Positions 44,202 to 52,774 of a DNA stretch of 64,000 nt are shown in pieces (the stretch's first letter is position 1; each line of letters begins with the position of its first letter). A program made the translations under genes and the position numbers. Below the pieces are notes generated by a model that saw nothing but the letters and a program-made list of their open reading frames with translations, did no database searches and had not been told where the DNA came from. The DNA is from an uncultured Chloroflexota bacterium (GTDB lineage Bacteria; Chloroflexota; Dehalococcoidia; Lucifugimonadales; UBA1127), in the NCBI GenBank assembly GCA_913045315.1, contig CAJWQJ010000003.1:62001-126000 (forward strand), in the 5' to 3' direction.

Positions 44202-46337
44202 TTAAATCGTGATGTTTAAAGTATCTAATGATTCGGTATACTCGCAATTGATGCACTGTCCTTCATTACGATTAAGTTGAGTCATCAGTCCTGAACATTC
44301 CGGACATGGAGAAATTAAGGGTCTATTATTTTGTAAGAAATTACAATTTGGATATCCGGAACATCCATAAAATAATCGACCACGTCTATTTTTTCTTTCA
44401 ACTAATTCATTGGAACATTGAGGGCATTTAACTCCTATTGTTTGTAGTATGGGTTTGGTATAACGACACTCTGGAAATCCTGTACAAGCAATAAATTTAC
44501 CGTTTCTTCCAATTTTTTCAACTAATGGTCTTTCACACTCAGGACATGATTCTTCTGTAGGTGTATGAAGTGTAATTTTGGGCATTGATGATTCAGCTTC
44601 GACGTACATTTCTCTATATGGTTCATAAAATTCTTTCAGAACGGTTATCCAATTTTTATTACCATTTGCAATGTCATCCAAGCTCGTCTCAAAATTTGCT
44701 GTGAATTGAATATCCATTATGTTAGGAAAAAAGGGATCTAATTGATCGACAATAGCTTCACCAAGAGGCTCAGCCTTGTATCGCCCATTCTCTCTAACAC
44801 AATAGTTGCGTTTTTCAAGCGTTGTCATAATCTCTGCATAGGTACTTGGGCGACCTATTCCTGATTCCTCAAGTTTTTTGACAAAAGTTGCCTGAGTATA
44901 ACGAGGAGCTGGCCTGGTAAACTTTTGGACATTATTTACATCAACTAAGTTTAATTGTTCACCCTTTATAAAAGAAGGTAATTGAAAGTTTTCTTGAATG
45001 TTTTCAATGGGGTCGTCATCGTCATTGTCATTTTCCTGGTCAACAGGTTCTGTTTTATATAGACTCATATATCCATCAAATTCAGGTTGTGAGCCCGAGC
45101 AAAAGAAGTTATAAGATTTTTCTTCTTTACCATCAGCTTTGATTGTTATAGTTGTAATTTTATTGATGCTTTCAGCCATTCTACTAGCTAATGTTCTTTT
45201 CCATATAAGTGTATATAGTGATAATTGTTCTGGTGAAAGATATGGTTGGAGAATTTCAGGAGTGCGGAGAATGGATGTAGGTCGAATCGCTTCATGCGCT
45301 TCTTGTGCAGCTACAGCCGTTTTTCTTCTGCTGCTTCGAACACTAGTCCCAATATACTCATTTCCAAACTTCTCTTTTATAAATTCTGTTATTTCTGAAA
45401 TTGCAGTTGTAGATAAAGTAGTTGAGTCGGTTCGCATATAAGTTATGATGCCTGTTTCCCCTTCAGAACCTAGAGGTAAACCTTCATATAATTGTTGTGC
45501 AATACGCATAGTTCTTGAAACTGAGAATCCGCGTAATTTTCTTGATGCTTCTTGTTGAAGTGTACTAGTTGTATATGGGGCAGGTGGCTTTGATTTGGAT
45601 GATTTGATATTTATTTGAGCTACACTAAAACTACTTTCCCTCAATGCATTTTCAATGAATTTTGCTTCATCTTTTTCATATTTCTTATTTCCACTGATTT
45701 TAGCTACAAAATCTGAGTCAGAGGTCTCTTTTTTGTTTAATTTTACAGATAAGTCCCAAAATTCTTTAGATTGGAAATTATTAATTTCACGTTCTCGCTC
45801 AACAACTAATTTAAGTGCTATAGATTGAACTCTTCCAGCAGAAAGTCCAAGTTTACTTCCATTTGTAAATTTCTTCCAAAGCAAAGGGCTTAATTCATAA
45901 CCAACGACTCTGTCTAAAATCCTTCGAGCTTGATATGCATTAACTAATTCCATGTTAAGGCTTGTAGGGTGTTCAAAAGCTTCCTTGATGCCTTGCTCAG
46001 TAATTTCGTGAAAGATAACTCTTTTTGCTTCCGTCTTGGTTGAAATTGACTCTAAAATATGCCACGAAATCGCTTCTCCTTCTCTGTCAGAATCAGTAGC
46101 TAGATAAACGACTTCTGAATTATTGGCTAATTTTTTAAGATCCTGAATGGTTGTTTTTTTTCCACGCATTATTTCATACTCTGGTTTAAAATCATTCTGG
46201 ATATCTACGGCCATTGTTTTAGCGGGTAAATCTCGAATATGTCCAACTGAAGCTCTTACTTCATAGTCTTTACCGAGATATCTCCCTATTGTTTTAGCCT
46301 TGGCTGGTGATTCCACTATAACTAATTTTTTTGGCAT
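44202..46337 (-). CDS. topA: DNA topoisomerase I
   Basis: A 711-residue type IA topoisomerase relaxing negative supercoils. The Toprim domain begins MPKKLVIVESPAKAKTIGRYL, with metal site TDSDREGEAIS at about 81-91. The catalytic tyrosine is Tyr300 in ITYMRTDS. Three C-terminal zinc-ribbon units follow (CPECERP...C..C, CPQCSNE...C..C, CPECSGL...C..C). The open frame runs 63 codons upstream through the tRNA-Ser gene; the ATG at 46337 is chosen because the family N-terminus begins exactly there. Confidence 0.97.
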   Translation of the reverse strand: MPKKLVIVESPAKAKTIGRYLGKDYEVRASVGHIRDLPAKTMAVDIQNDFKPEYEIMRGKKTTIQDLKKLANNSEVVYLATDSDREGEAISWHILESISTKTEAKRVIFHEITEQGIKEAFEHPTSLNMELVNAYQARRILDRVVGYELSPLLWKKFTNGSKLGLSAGRVQSIALKLVVEREREINNFQSKEFWDLSVKLNKKETSDSDFVAKISGNKKYEKDEAKFIENALRESSFSVAQINIKSSKSKPPAPYTTSTLQQEASRKLRGFSVSRTMRIAQQLYEGLPLGSEGETGIITYMRTDSTTLSTTAISEITEFIKEKFGNEYIGTSVRSSRRKTAVAAQEAHEAIRPTSILRTPEILQPYLSPEQLSLYTLIWKRTLASRMAESINKITTITIKADGKEEKSYNFFCSGSQPEFDGYMSLYKTEPVDQENDNDDDDPIENIQENFQLPSFIKGEQLNLVDVNNVQKFTRPAPRYTQATFVKKLEESGIGRPSTYAEIMTTLEKRNYCVRENGRYKAEPLGEAIVDQLDPFFPNIMDIQFTANFETSLDDIANGNKNWITVLKEFYEPYREMYVEAESSMPKITLHTPTEESCPECERPLVEKIGRNGKFIACTGFPECRYTKPILQTIGVKCPQCSNELVERKNRRGRLFYGCSGYPNCNFLQNNRPLISPCPECSGLMTQLNRNEGQCINCEYTESLDTLNITI

Positions 46338-46389
46338 ACAGGGTTTTGAATCCTTTATCAATTTATTAATTTTACTATTTAAATTTTGG

Positions 46390-46476
46390 CGGAGAGAGTG
46401 GGATTCGAACCCACGAGAGACTTGCATCCCTACACGCTTTCCAGGCGTGCCTGTTCGTCCACTCCAGCACCTCTCC
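46390..46476 (-). tRNA. tRNA-Ser (anticodon GGA)
   Basis: Type II tRNA on the minus strand with a long variable arm. Acceptor stem GGAGAGG/TCTCTCC (last pair G-U), anticodon loop CTGGAAA within stem ACGC/GCGT, T-arm GTGGG/CCCAC with TTCGAAT, discriminator G. CCA is encoded immediately after (46387-46389). It lies 53 nt upstream of topA. Confidence 0.95.
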
Positions 46477-46496
46477 TTATCTGTTGCGACATTTTG

Positions 46497-46526
46497 AATA
46501 TGCCATTGATTCCATATTAATGTCAA
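46497..46526 (-). promoter_or_regulatory. Promoter of tRNA-Ser
   Basis: On the minus strand, perfect TTGACA (46526-46521), 18-bp spacer, CATATT (46502-46497). The predicted start is about 14 nt before the tRNA 5' end, the same geometry as at tRNA-Met. topA may be read from the same promoter. Confidence 0.55.
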
Positions 46527-46552
46527 TAATCTTATTGTTAATAATTTTCAAA

Positions 46553-46581
46553 TTGACCATACTTGTTCTCGATGCTAGGCT
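46553..46581 (+). promoter_or_regulatory. Possible promoter of the enoyl-CoA hydratase gene
   Basis: TTGACC (46553-46558), 17 bp, then TAGGCT (46576-46581) preceded by TGC. The -35 is good, the -10 weak. It lies back to back with the tRNA-Ser promoter. Confidence 0.35.
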
Positions 46582-46623
46582 GACGCAGGTAAATCAACTA
46601 GTTTAAATTTTTAGAGGTGAAGC

Positions 46624-47397
46624 ATGCCGGTAGAATATGTTGTAGACAATCATATTGTTACAATAACACTGGATAGACCTGACTCATTAAATTCAATGGA
46701 TCCGCAGATGCTAGACGAATTTCATGATGCTATAGTTCAGTTTAAGAATGATGATAATATTTGGGTCTCTATAATCACTGGTTCAGGTGAGAAATCTTTT
46801 TCTGCTGGAGCAGACTTGAGAAAAACAATTCCTCTCTATGGTGATAGCTCAGTGAAACCTCCTTGGCAACCACCACCTTCAATTATGCGAGGAATAGAAG
46901 TCTGGAAGCCTTTAATTGCTGCTGTAAATGGACTTGCTCTTGGGGGAGGCTGTGAAATAGCTTTGGCTTGTGATCTTCGTATAGCGAGTGAAAATGCTAC
47001 TTTTGGTCAGCCTGAGGTTGGTTGGGGTCTTATGCCGGGATGGGGTGGAAGTCAACGCCTTCCTCGTATTATACCCTATGCATATGCTTCTGAATTGATT
47101 CTCACTGGAAACACAATTGATGCAGCAGAAGCTTATCGTATTGGCCTAGTAAATAAAGTTACTAAAGCAGAGGATTTAATGGATACTGCTCATCAATATG
47201 CTCAAAGAATCTGTGACCAAGGACCACTTGGTGTTCGAGCAGCAAAGGAAGCAATGATTAGAGGCATGTCAATGTCCATGGATGATGGTCTTCGTTTAGA
47301 ACAGTCAATGTTTGATGGTCTCCGTTACACTGAAGATTTTACTGAGGGACCTAAGGCATTTGCTGAGAAACGAAGACCTGAGTTCCATGGACGATAA
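46624..47397 (+). CDS. Enoyl-CoA hydratase/isomerase family protein
   Basis: A 257-residue crotonase-fold enzyme. Both hydratase glutamates are in place: Glu111 in GGGCEIALACD and Glu131 in FGQPEVGWGLMPGWGG. The oxyanion-hole motif SAGADLR is at 60-66. It most likely hydrates 2-enoyl-CoA esters in fatty acid or related acyl-CoA degradation. AGAGGTG precedes the ATG. The next gene, 19 nt downstream, encodes the enzyme that would oxidise its product. Crotonase paralogues vary widely, so chain-length preference is unknown. Confidence 0.92.
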   Translation: MPVEYVVDNHIVTITLDRPDSLNSMDPQMLDEFHDAIVQFKNDDNIWVSIITGSGEKSFSAGADLRKTIPLYGDSSVKPPWQPPPSIMRGIEVWKPLIAAVNGLALGGGCEIALACDLRIASENATFGQPEVGWGLMPGWGGSQRLPRIIPYAYASELILTGNTIDAAEAYRIGLVNKVTKAEDLMDTAHQYAQRICDQGPLGVRAAKEAMIRGMSMSMDDGLRLEQSMFDGLRYTEDFTEGPKAFAEKRRPEFHGR

Positions 47398-47416
47398 TTA
47401 ACATTCGGAGGAATTC

Positions 47417-48259
47417 ATGGATAAGGTTGGTTTGGTAGGTTGCGGAACAATGGGCACAGGCATTTGCCTAGCTTTTGCGAGCTCAGGATATTCAGTCAAA
47501 ATAGTTGATACGAATCTGGATATGGTTAACGAAGGCCTTGCAAACATTCAATCTCAAATCAAACGTAGTGTTGATCGGGAAAGGATATCACAATCTGAGG
47601 GTGAGGCTATTTTTCATAGAATAGTTGGCGATACGGACATTTCATTTCTTGCTGATTCTGACTTTGTTATAGAAGCTGTGTATGAAGACCTTGAGATAAA
47701 GAAAAACATATTTTCGATGTTAGATGAAATATGTCTTGATGCGAAGATAATTGCTTCAAATACTTCTTCATTGGCAATCTCAGATATTGCGTCAACTTCT
47801 AAGAGGAAGGATAGGATCTTGGGGATTCATTTCTTTAATCCTGTACCTGTAATGGAGTTGGTTGAATTGATTGGCTCCTTAGATACTTCTGAAGAATGCT
47901 TTAATGCAGCTGAGGCCTTAATTGCATCTCTTAATAAAACTGCTGTAAAGGTTAAAGATACTCCGGGATTTATTGTGAATAGACTATTAATACCATACAT
48001 TCTGGATGCTATTAGGGTTTATGAGTCGGGTGTTGCATCAAGAGAGGATATTGATCAAGGCATAACACTTGGATTAAATCATCCTATGGGTCCTTTATCT
48101 CTTGCAGATCTTATAGGTTTGGATGTAGTGATGATGATAGCAGAAAGTTTACATCGAGAGTTGGGTGAACCTCGATTTAGCCCTCCAACAATGCTGAGGA
48201 GACTAGTTTCTTCTGGAAATCTTGGTAGAAAATCAAAGCAAGGGTTTTATACGTATTGA
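47417..48259 (+). CDS. 3-hydroxyacyl-CoA (3-hydroxybutyryl-CoA) dehydrogenase
   Basis: A 280-residue NAD-dependent dehydrogenase of the short, single-function type. Rossmann motif GLVGCGTMGTGICLAFA; NTSSLAISDIA and GIHFFNPVPVMELVELI with the catalytic His of the His-Glu pair; C-terminal GLNHPMGPLSLADLIGLD. It oxidises 3-hydroxyacyl-CoA to 3-ketoacyl-CoA, following the hydratase in the same operon. AGGAGG lies 5 nt before the ATG. No thiolase is adjacent. Confidence 0.94.
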   Translation: MDKVGLVGCGTMGTGICLAFASSGYSVKIVDTNLDMVNEGLANIQSQIKRSVDRERISQSEGEAIFHRIVGDTDISFLADSDFVIEAVYEDLEIKKNIFSMLDEICLDAKIIASNTSSLAISDIASTSKRKDRILGIHFFNPVPVMELVELIGSLDTSEECFNAAEALIASLNKTAVKVKDTPGFIVNRLLIPYILDAIRVYESGVASREDIDQGITLGLNHPMGPLSLADLIGLDVVMMIAESLHRELGEPRFSPPTMLRRLVSSGNLGRKSKQGFYTY

Positions 48260-48261
48260 TA

Positions 48262-48441
48262 TTAATTACTTTGCTTGAGTGTGGATAAAATATTTTCTCC
48301 TACTCCTTGAAGTAAGTGATCAATATCAGAACCGCATCTAGGACATTCAAGATCTCCAAATCTAATGCGGGTTCCATCTATATCGCACATCATGGGTTCC
48401 AAAAGTATATTTACAATAGTTTTTAACTTTTCTTCTTCATT
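48262..48441 (-). CDS. Small zinc-ribbon protein of unknown function
   Basis: 59 residues from GTG 48441, which has CGGAG nine bases upstream; a longer frame reaches 48516 but has no good start. One CPRC pair (ECPRCGSDID) near residue 34 and another cysteine (MMCDIDG) suggest a small or incomplete zinc-binding site. Ends 2 nt from the 3-hydroxyacyl-CoA dehydrogenase stop on the other strand. Function not recognised. Confidence 0.55.
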   Translation of the reverse strand, partial: NEEEKLKTIVNILLEPMMCDIDGTRIRFGDLECPRCGSDIDHLLQGVGENILSTLKQSN

Positions 48442-48553
48442 CACTGAACTAATCTCCGAAAAATAACATGGTTGTTTTCTTATACAAGGGCTATAATCTT
48501 TTATGATTATAATCAATTAATTCGTCACTATCCATTAATAATTAGAGGTTAAT

Positions 48554-48748
48554 ATGCCTTGGACTCCATATCCACTAGACAGTATTAATGAAGAAGAAGC
48601 ATCTCTTCTTCGAAGTGGACGTATTAAACCCTGTGATACATGTGCTGGAGAAGGTTGGCAATGGAGTCGTGGTGATCCTGGCCGATGGGCATGCCCTAGA
48701 TGTAGAGGGGCAGGCTACATGATATGGCGAACAAGTGTGGAAGAGTAA
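48554..48748 (+). CDS. Mini protein with DnaJ-type double zinc finger
   Basis: 64 residues containing two CxxCxGxG motifs, CDTCAGEG near 27 and CPRCRGAG near 47. This is the signature of the DnaJ cysteine-rich zinc domain, but there is no J domain and only two of the four repeats, enough for one zinc site. AGAGG precedes the ATG. It could be a small chaperone-like or RNA-binding zinc protein; no function assigned. It is convergent with the 115-aa gene on the other strand. Confidence 0.7.
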   Translation: MPWTPYPLDSINEEEASLLRSGRIKPCDTCAGEGWQWSRGDPGRWACPRCRGAGYMIWRTSVEE

Positions 48749-48749
48749 A

Positions 48750-49097
48750 TTAATCAATCCAGTCTATGTGTTGTCCATACCTTTCTCCGTAATATTCTTC
48801 TACGCAAATTTCCCACTCAATTATTGAATCTGAGCTCCAAGTAAGAGGTTTATATAGCATGAGTAATGCCCTTGTGGGATCATTTGATGGAATTGAAAAA
48901 ATCAAAGGTAAATCGATAGTAGATGATAAATTTTTAACCCAATTACTGACTTCAATTTTATCCATATCAAAATGCTCAAGTAGTTGTAAAAGATTAGTAA
49001 ATTCATAAACCATTTCACCAGGATGGCTCCCAGCTTCTTTCCATGATTGAATTGTTTTCTCAATCATTTCTAATATTGATTCATTTTCCAAAGACAC
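48750..49097 (-). CDS. Uncharacterised 115-aa protein
   Basis: Not recognised. A mostly helical N-terminal half (LEMIEKTIQSWKEAG, FTNLLQLLEHFDMDKI) and a C-terminal half with several aromatic residues (PLTWSSDSIIEWEICVEEYYGERYGQ). No cysteine motif, signal peptide or membrane segment. The stop is 2 nt from the stop of the mini zinc-finger gene on the opposite strand. Codon use is like its neighbours, so it is probably a real gene. Confidence 0.6.
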   Translation of the reverse strand: MSLENESILEMIEKTIQSWKEAGSHPGEMVYEFTNLLQLLEHFDMDKIEVSNWVKNLSSTIDLPLIFSIPSNDPTRALLMLYKPLTWSSDSIIEWEICVEEYYGERYGQHIDWID

Positions 49098-49209
49098 TGT
49101 ATATATCCAATAACATGATAGGTTTACTATATTTAAAATATGGCAGAAAATCGAGAATCAATGTAGGATTGTCATTAGTTCATGAAGATATTATTAGGAG
49201 ATAGGCAAT

Positions 49210-49710
49210 ATGAATGGAATATTTTCATTCCCAAATCCTGTAAATGAATATGCAGCTAGAAGTGTTGCAACAATGGTTGTGATATTGGCTACAGCTACGT
49301 TAATTTTAAATTCAGTTTGGCTTGCTGGTTTTCTAGCATACGGATTTATTGCCAGAGTGCTGACAGGGCCAACATTAAGTCCAATGGGTCAATTAGCCAC
49401 ACGAATTATTGTTCCTAAAATTTTAAAGAAAACGAAATTTGTGCCAGGACCTCCAAAGAGATTTGCCCAATTTATAGGCCTCGTATTTTCTATAAGTATT
49501 TTATTGTGCATTATAGTTTTTCAAAATAATCAATCAGAAGCTTTTCTTACATATTCTAGAGTACTTTTAGGTGTTCTTATTTCGTTTGCATTTCTAGAGG
49601 CAGTTATTCCTTTCTGTGCTGGATGTTTTGTTTTTGGATATCTTATGAAATTTGGAATAATTCCTGAATCTGTATGTGAAGCATGCGTTGTTAATTCAGA
49701 AGAAAACTGA
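49210..49710 (+). CDS. DUF4395 family membrane protein
   Basis: 166 residues. Four transmembrane segments (about 20-50, 85-105, 115-135, 138-152). The N-terminal FPNPVNEYAARSVA and the RVLTGPTLSPMGQLATRI loop are hallmarks of DUF4395, often found beside thioredoxin or rhodanese genes. C-terminal cysteines (PFCAGCFVFG, and CEAC near the end) could form redox-active or metal-binding pairs. TAGGAG precedes the ATG. Function of the family is not established. Confidence 0.85.
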   Translation: MNGIFSFPNPVNEYAARSVATMVVILATATLILNSVWLAGFLAYGFIARVLTGPTLSPMGQLATRIIVPKILKKTKFVPGPPKRFAQFIGLVFSISILLCIIVFQNNQSEAFLTYSRVLLGVLISFAFLEAVIPFCAGCFVFGYLMKFGIIPESVCEACVVNSEEN

Positions 49711-49722
49711 TAGTAGATATTA

Positions 49723-50949
49723 TTAATTGGTTTTTCTTATTGGAACGATAAGGGAAACCACTGCCACAACTGCAACGATAATTCCAATATAGATAAATAC
49801 CGAGTCCATTCCGTAGGTTTCTCTGATATACCCAGCTATAACAGGGGATAATGCTCCAAAAATAGCAGGGCCAGTGAACATTATAGCTGTGGTGGACGCT
49901 TCTGCTCCTACGGGAGTAGCATCAAGAGATGTTGCTAGCATTATTGGATTTATTGAATAGAGGAATATTCCTAAACATGCCAGTATTGCAGCGAATTCTA
50001 TTCCTTCATTAAAAATTAGAAGTAAAAATACCATTATTGAAATAGAACTTAGTCCAGTCGAAATAATTATTCTTCGTCCAATTTTGTCTGAAAGCAATCC
50101 AAGAAGAGGTCCAGATACTATTCCAAAAGCTGTAAGCAGAGCCATATGATAACCAATCTTGAACTCATTAAAATTTAATGTTTCAGACATATGTAGAACC
50201 AAAAAGATATTTAGTCCGTTGTGCGCCATAGCTCGTACTGAACTTAATGAAACCATGCTTAAAATAGTAGTGTTCTTAAATAGCGATTTAGCTGAGGTTA
50301 AGTATTCTGATAAAGCTATATTTTCTTTTTGCCCTTCGACTCCTGTTGCTTTGCCATAGAAGTATAAAACCAATAAGGCACTAATGGATGCTGGAATTAC
50401 TAGAATTAAAGCTGCATTTCTCCATGAGATGCCTTGCCATTCAAAATTTCCTATGATAATTCCGCTTAGAATGATTCCCATAATTATTGGTGATATGCTA
50501 TCACCAATTGACCCGCCAAATCGGTGAGTTGAGAGTGCAGTTGCTCTTTTATTTGGATACATTGCTCCAAGTGTTCCAAATGCTGGAGCGTGCCACAGTG
50601 AGGTTCCTATTCCTGTGATTGCTACTCCGAAAAGCACGAGCCAATACCATGAAGTGAGACCAATAAGCAGGTATCCTAAAGCAAGACATAATAAACTTCC
50701 TGCTAAAAGAAAACCTACTTTATTTCTCCATAAATCCGCCATAACTCCAGCAGGGATATTCATAGTAGAGCTGAAAATTGTTCTGGCTGTTCCAAAAAGA
50801 CCTACTTGAACATCGTTTAATCCCATTGTTTCTTTAAAGGAGGGTATTAATAAAAGAAAAGCTTGTTGGTAAAAGTGTTTGACAGCATGACCAGCGGCAA
50901 GGCCAAACATGAAGTTCCAGGAAATTTTTTCCGTATTAGTTTCATTCAT
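49723..50949 (-). CDS. MFS transporter
   Basis: A 408-residue 12-helix major facilitator. The N-terminal half has the motif A-like loop GVMADLWRNKVGF and the second half GLLSDKIGRRIII. The phrase GHAVKHFYQQAFLLLIPSFKETMGL resembles the fosmidomycin-resistance-type group. Substrate not known. It lies 54 nt downstream of the malate synthase gene on the same strand and may be co-transcribed with the glyoxylate shunt genes, which would fit uptake of a two-carbon or related substrate, but this is speculative. Confidence 0.87.
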   Translation of the reverse strand: MNETNTEKISWNFMFGLAAGHAVKHFYQQAFLLLIPSFKETMGLNDVQVGLFGTARTIFSSTMNIPAGVMADLWRNKVGFLLAGSLLCLALGYLLIGLTSWYWLVLFGVAITGIGTSLWHAPAFGTLGAMYPNKRATALSTHRFGGSIGDSISPIIMGIILSGIIIGNFEWQGISWRNAALILVIPASISALLVLYFYGKATGVEGQKENIALSEYLTSAKSLFKNTTILSMVSLSSVRAMAHNGLNIFLVLHMSETLNFNEFKIGYHMALLTAFGIVSGPLLGLLSDKIGRRIIISTGLSSISIMVFLLLIFNEGIEFAAILACLGIFLYSINPIMLATSLDATPVGAEASTTAIMFTGPAIFGALSPVIAGYIRETYGMDSVFIYIGIIVAVVAVVSLIVPIRKTN

Positions 50950-51003
50950 GGCCGAAATTATACTACACGAGAAACAAAATGGCTTTAGATTTTTATGGAT
51001 GTT

Positions 51004-52680
51004 TTACAGCGCATCGTCTTCATGGCCAAGATTTATTAATTCTGCAACACTATATGAACCTAGGCTCCGAAAATCTAGCTCTATGTAATTTCTTATCCAT
51101 CGAAGAGCAACTTTATAAGCTGTTTTGTATCGTGTTTTAGTTGCATCGTCAGTGGGTTCTGATTCTTTAAGTATACTTGTTAATTCAGATTGTAAAACCG
51201 TTTTAACGCTTTCAGTAGTATGGACAAATTCTGTTTCTGTATCAATTGATTGATGTATAATTCTTTGAGCAATTTGAGCTACTGATATCCTTCCAGTAGC
51301 CAAATCTTCCATAAGCGCAGGACGTATACCAGGCTTGCCTTGAAGGCTATCAATTCCTTTTGCGCCTTTTCCATCTAACCAACCCTCAATGTATTCGATT
51401 AACATTCTACAATTTCTTCTTGTGCCTTCGGATGTGATGTTTCCTTCAGGAACTTCAATCGATATAGGATAGTTTTGAGGCTCATGCATGTCTTCACTAG
51501 GGATCCAGTTAGAATGATGTAGATTTTTAAATGGAGCGGCAGCAGTTTTCATGTGAAAAATATGTGCTACCCATGCACGTATAAATCCTTGATTCGCTTC
51601 CCATTCTTTATCCGCAGTTATCGATTTGGTGGCTAAATCATTGATTTCTTCATTGTTGCTAGGCAAAGCTGTTGCCATTCCACCAATAGCTACAGCATTA
51701 TGTTTTAAACATATAGCTACAAGGCGACGAAAAATATTTGCTAGAAAAGGAGTAGTTTTAATATCGACATCAAATCGATCAGGCCACACTTGTGAAGGAT
51801 CAGTCATAACATATTCAAGTATGCTTGCTTTAAGATCCCAACGTGCAGCATTGAGTCCTGCGGCATATTCACCAAGTGAGTACAAGATTTCTTCCATTTC
51901 AAATACTGCTGGAAGTGATTCTATTAAAGGGATCGCCTTGATAGGGGTAGATTGAAGAAAGGGAAGTTTCAATTTCATAAAATCAAATACATCTTTCCAA
52001 AGTGCGGCTTCAGATGCAGACTCTAATTTGGGTAGATAAAAATAGATCCCTTGCCCTTTTGATGCTTGTTCTTCACCACAATAACTCAATGTTAAAGCGG
52101 TTCCAAGGAGAGCAGCAGAAATAGGTTCACCATCTATTTGAACTTGCCGTTCAAATAGATGAATGCCTCTTTCACGGTGCATAAAGAATGGTATGTTGCC
52201 TTCTTGCAATGTATAGGTTCTTTGGCGTTGCTCATTTACGAACGAAAGCACACCTTTAGCAGCATCACGTCTATTTATGGCAGCTCTTACTGTAGATTCT
52301 AAAGTGTGGCCTGCAGAATCTTCATCATCATCAAGATCACCTTCGGCTCTATCTCCATCTGGCCCAGGGTTTAAAGCGTTAATAAACATAGATGTTTGTG
52401 ATGCAGGTCCAGAAATCTCAATTCCAGGGGTCCGTAGTTCTTTTGGCACTTCCAATACAGACCAGTTAGTAGCACAAGCAATCGACTCAGGATTTAATGT
52501 TGGCAATATATTACTTGTATGAGCCTTATCAAGAACTGTTCTTCTTTTATTTAATAGGTCATGAATTCTTTCTGAGAATTGATTATGGAGTTCGATCAGT
52601 AAATCATTAAACTCTTTAGTAAAAACCTGATTGCCATCAGGAACATCAACGATATCAATTTTTTTAATTTGTTCTTGCAT
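51004..52680 (-). CDS. aceB: Malate synthase (A type)
   Basis: A 558-residue glyoxylate-shunt enzyme joining acetyl-CoA and glyoxylate. The core IKAIPLIESLPAVFEMEEILY, then GLNAARWDLKASILEY, binds Mg2+ and glyoxylate. AIGGMATALPS follows, and ALMEDLATGRIS carries the catalytic Asp. An acidic insert (DLDDDED) near residue 118 is unusual but does not touch the active site. It follows isocitrate lyase by 94 nt, a gap largely filled by a 24-bp palindrome. Confidence 0.94.
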   Translation of the reverse strand: MQEQIKKIDIVDVPDGNQVFTKEFNDLLIELHNQFSERIHDLLNKRRTVLDKAHTSNILPTLNPESIACATNWSVLEVPKELRTPGIEISGPASQTSMFINALNPGPDGDRAEGDLDDDEDSAGHTLESTVRAAINRRDAAKGVLSFVNEQRQRTYTLQEGNIPFFMHRERGIHLFERQVQIDGEPISAALLGTALTLSYCGEEQASKGQGIYFYLPKLESASEAALWKDVFDFMKLKLPFLQSTPIKAIPLIESLPAVFEMEEILYSLGEYAAGLNAARWDLKASILEYVMTDPSQVWPDRFDVDIKTTPFLANIFRRLVAICLKHNAVAIGGMATALPSNNEEINDLATKSITADKEWEANQGFIRAWVAHIFHMKTAAAPFKNLHHSNWIPSEDMHEPQNYPISIEVPEGNITSEGTRRNCRMLIEYIEGWLDGKGAKGIDSLQGKPGIRPALMEDLATGRISVAQIAQRIIHQSIDTETEFVHTTESVKTVLQSELTSILKESEPTDDATKTRYKTAYKVALRWIRNYIELDFRSLGSYSVAELINLGHEDDAL

Positions 52681-52715
52681 CTAAGTAATGAACTTTCCAA
52701 AATAATGAGTAGAAA

Positions 52716-52769
52716 TATAGCACATAAAGAATTATGCAGATCCAACTGCATAATTCTTTATGTGCTATA
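52716..52769. repeat. Perfect 24-bp palindrome with 6-nt loop between aceA and aceB
   Basis: Arms 52716-52739 and 52746-52769 are exact reverse complements (arm begins TATAGCACATAAAGAATT); loop ATCCAA. It begins 5 nt beyond the isocitrate lyase stop codon on the minus strand. No strong T-tract follows. It may attenuate transcription or protect the aceA mRNA end. Confidence 0.9.
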
Positions 52770-52774
52770 GATAT

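Noticed and set aside
46338-46526. 63-codon N-terminal extension of topA
   Set aside because: It runs through the tRNA-Ser gene and its promoter; TopA begins at MPKKLVIVESPAKAKT.
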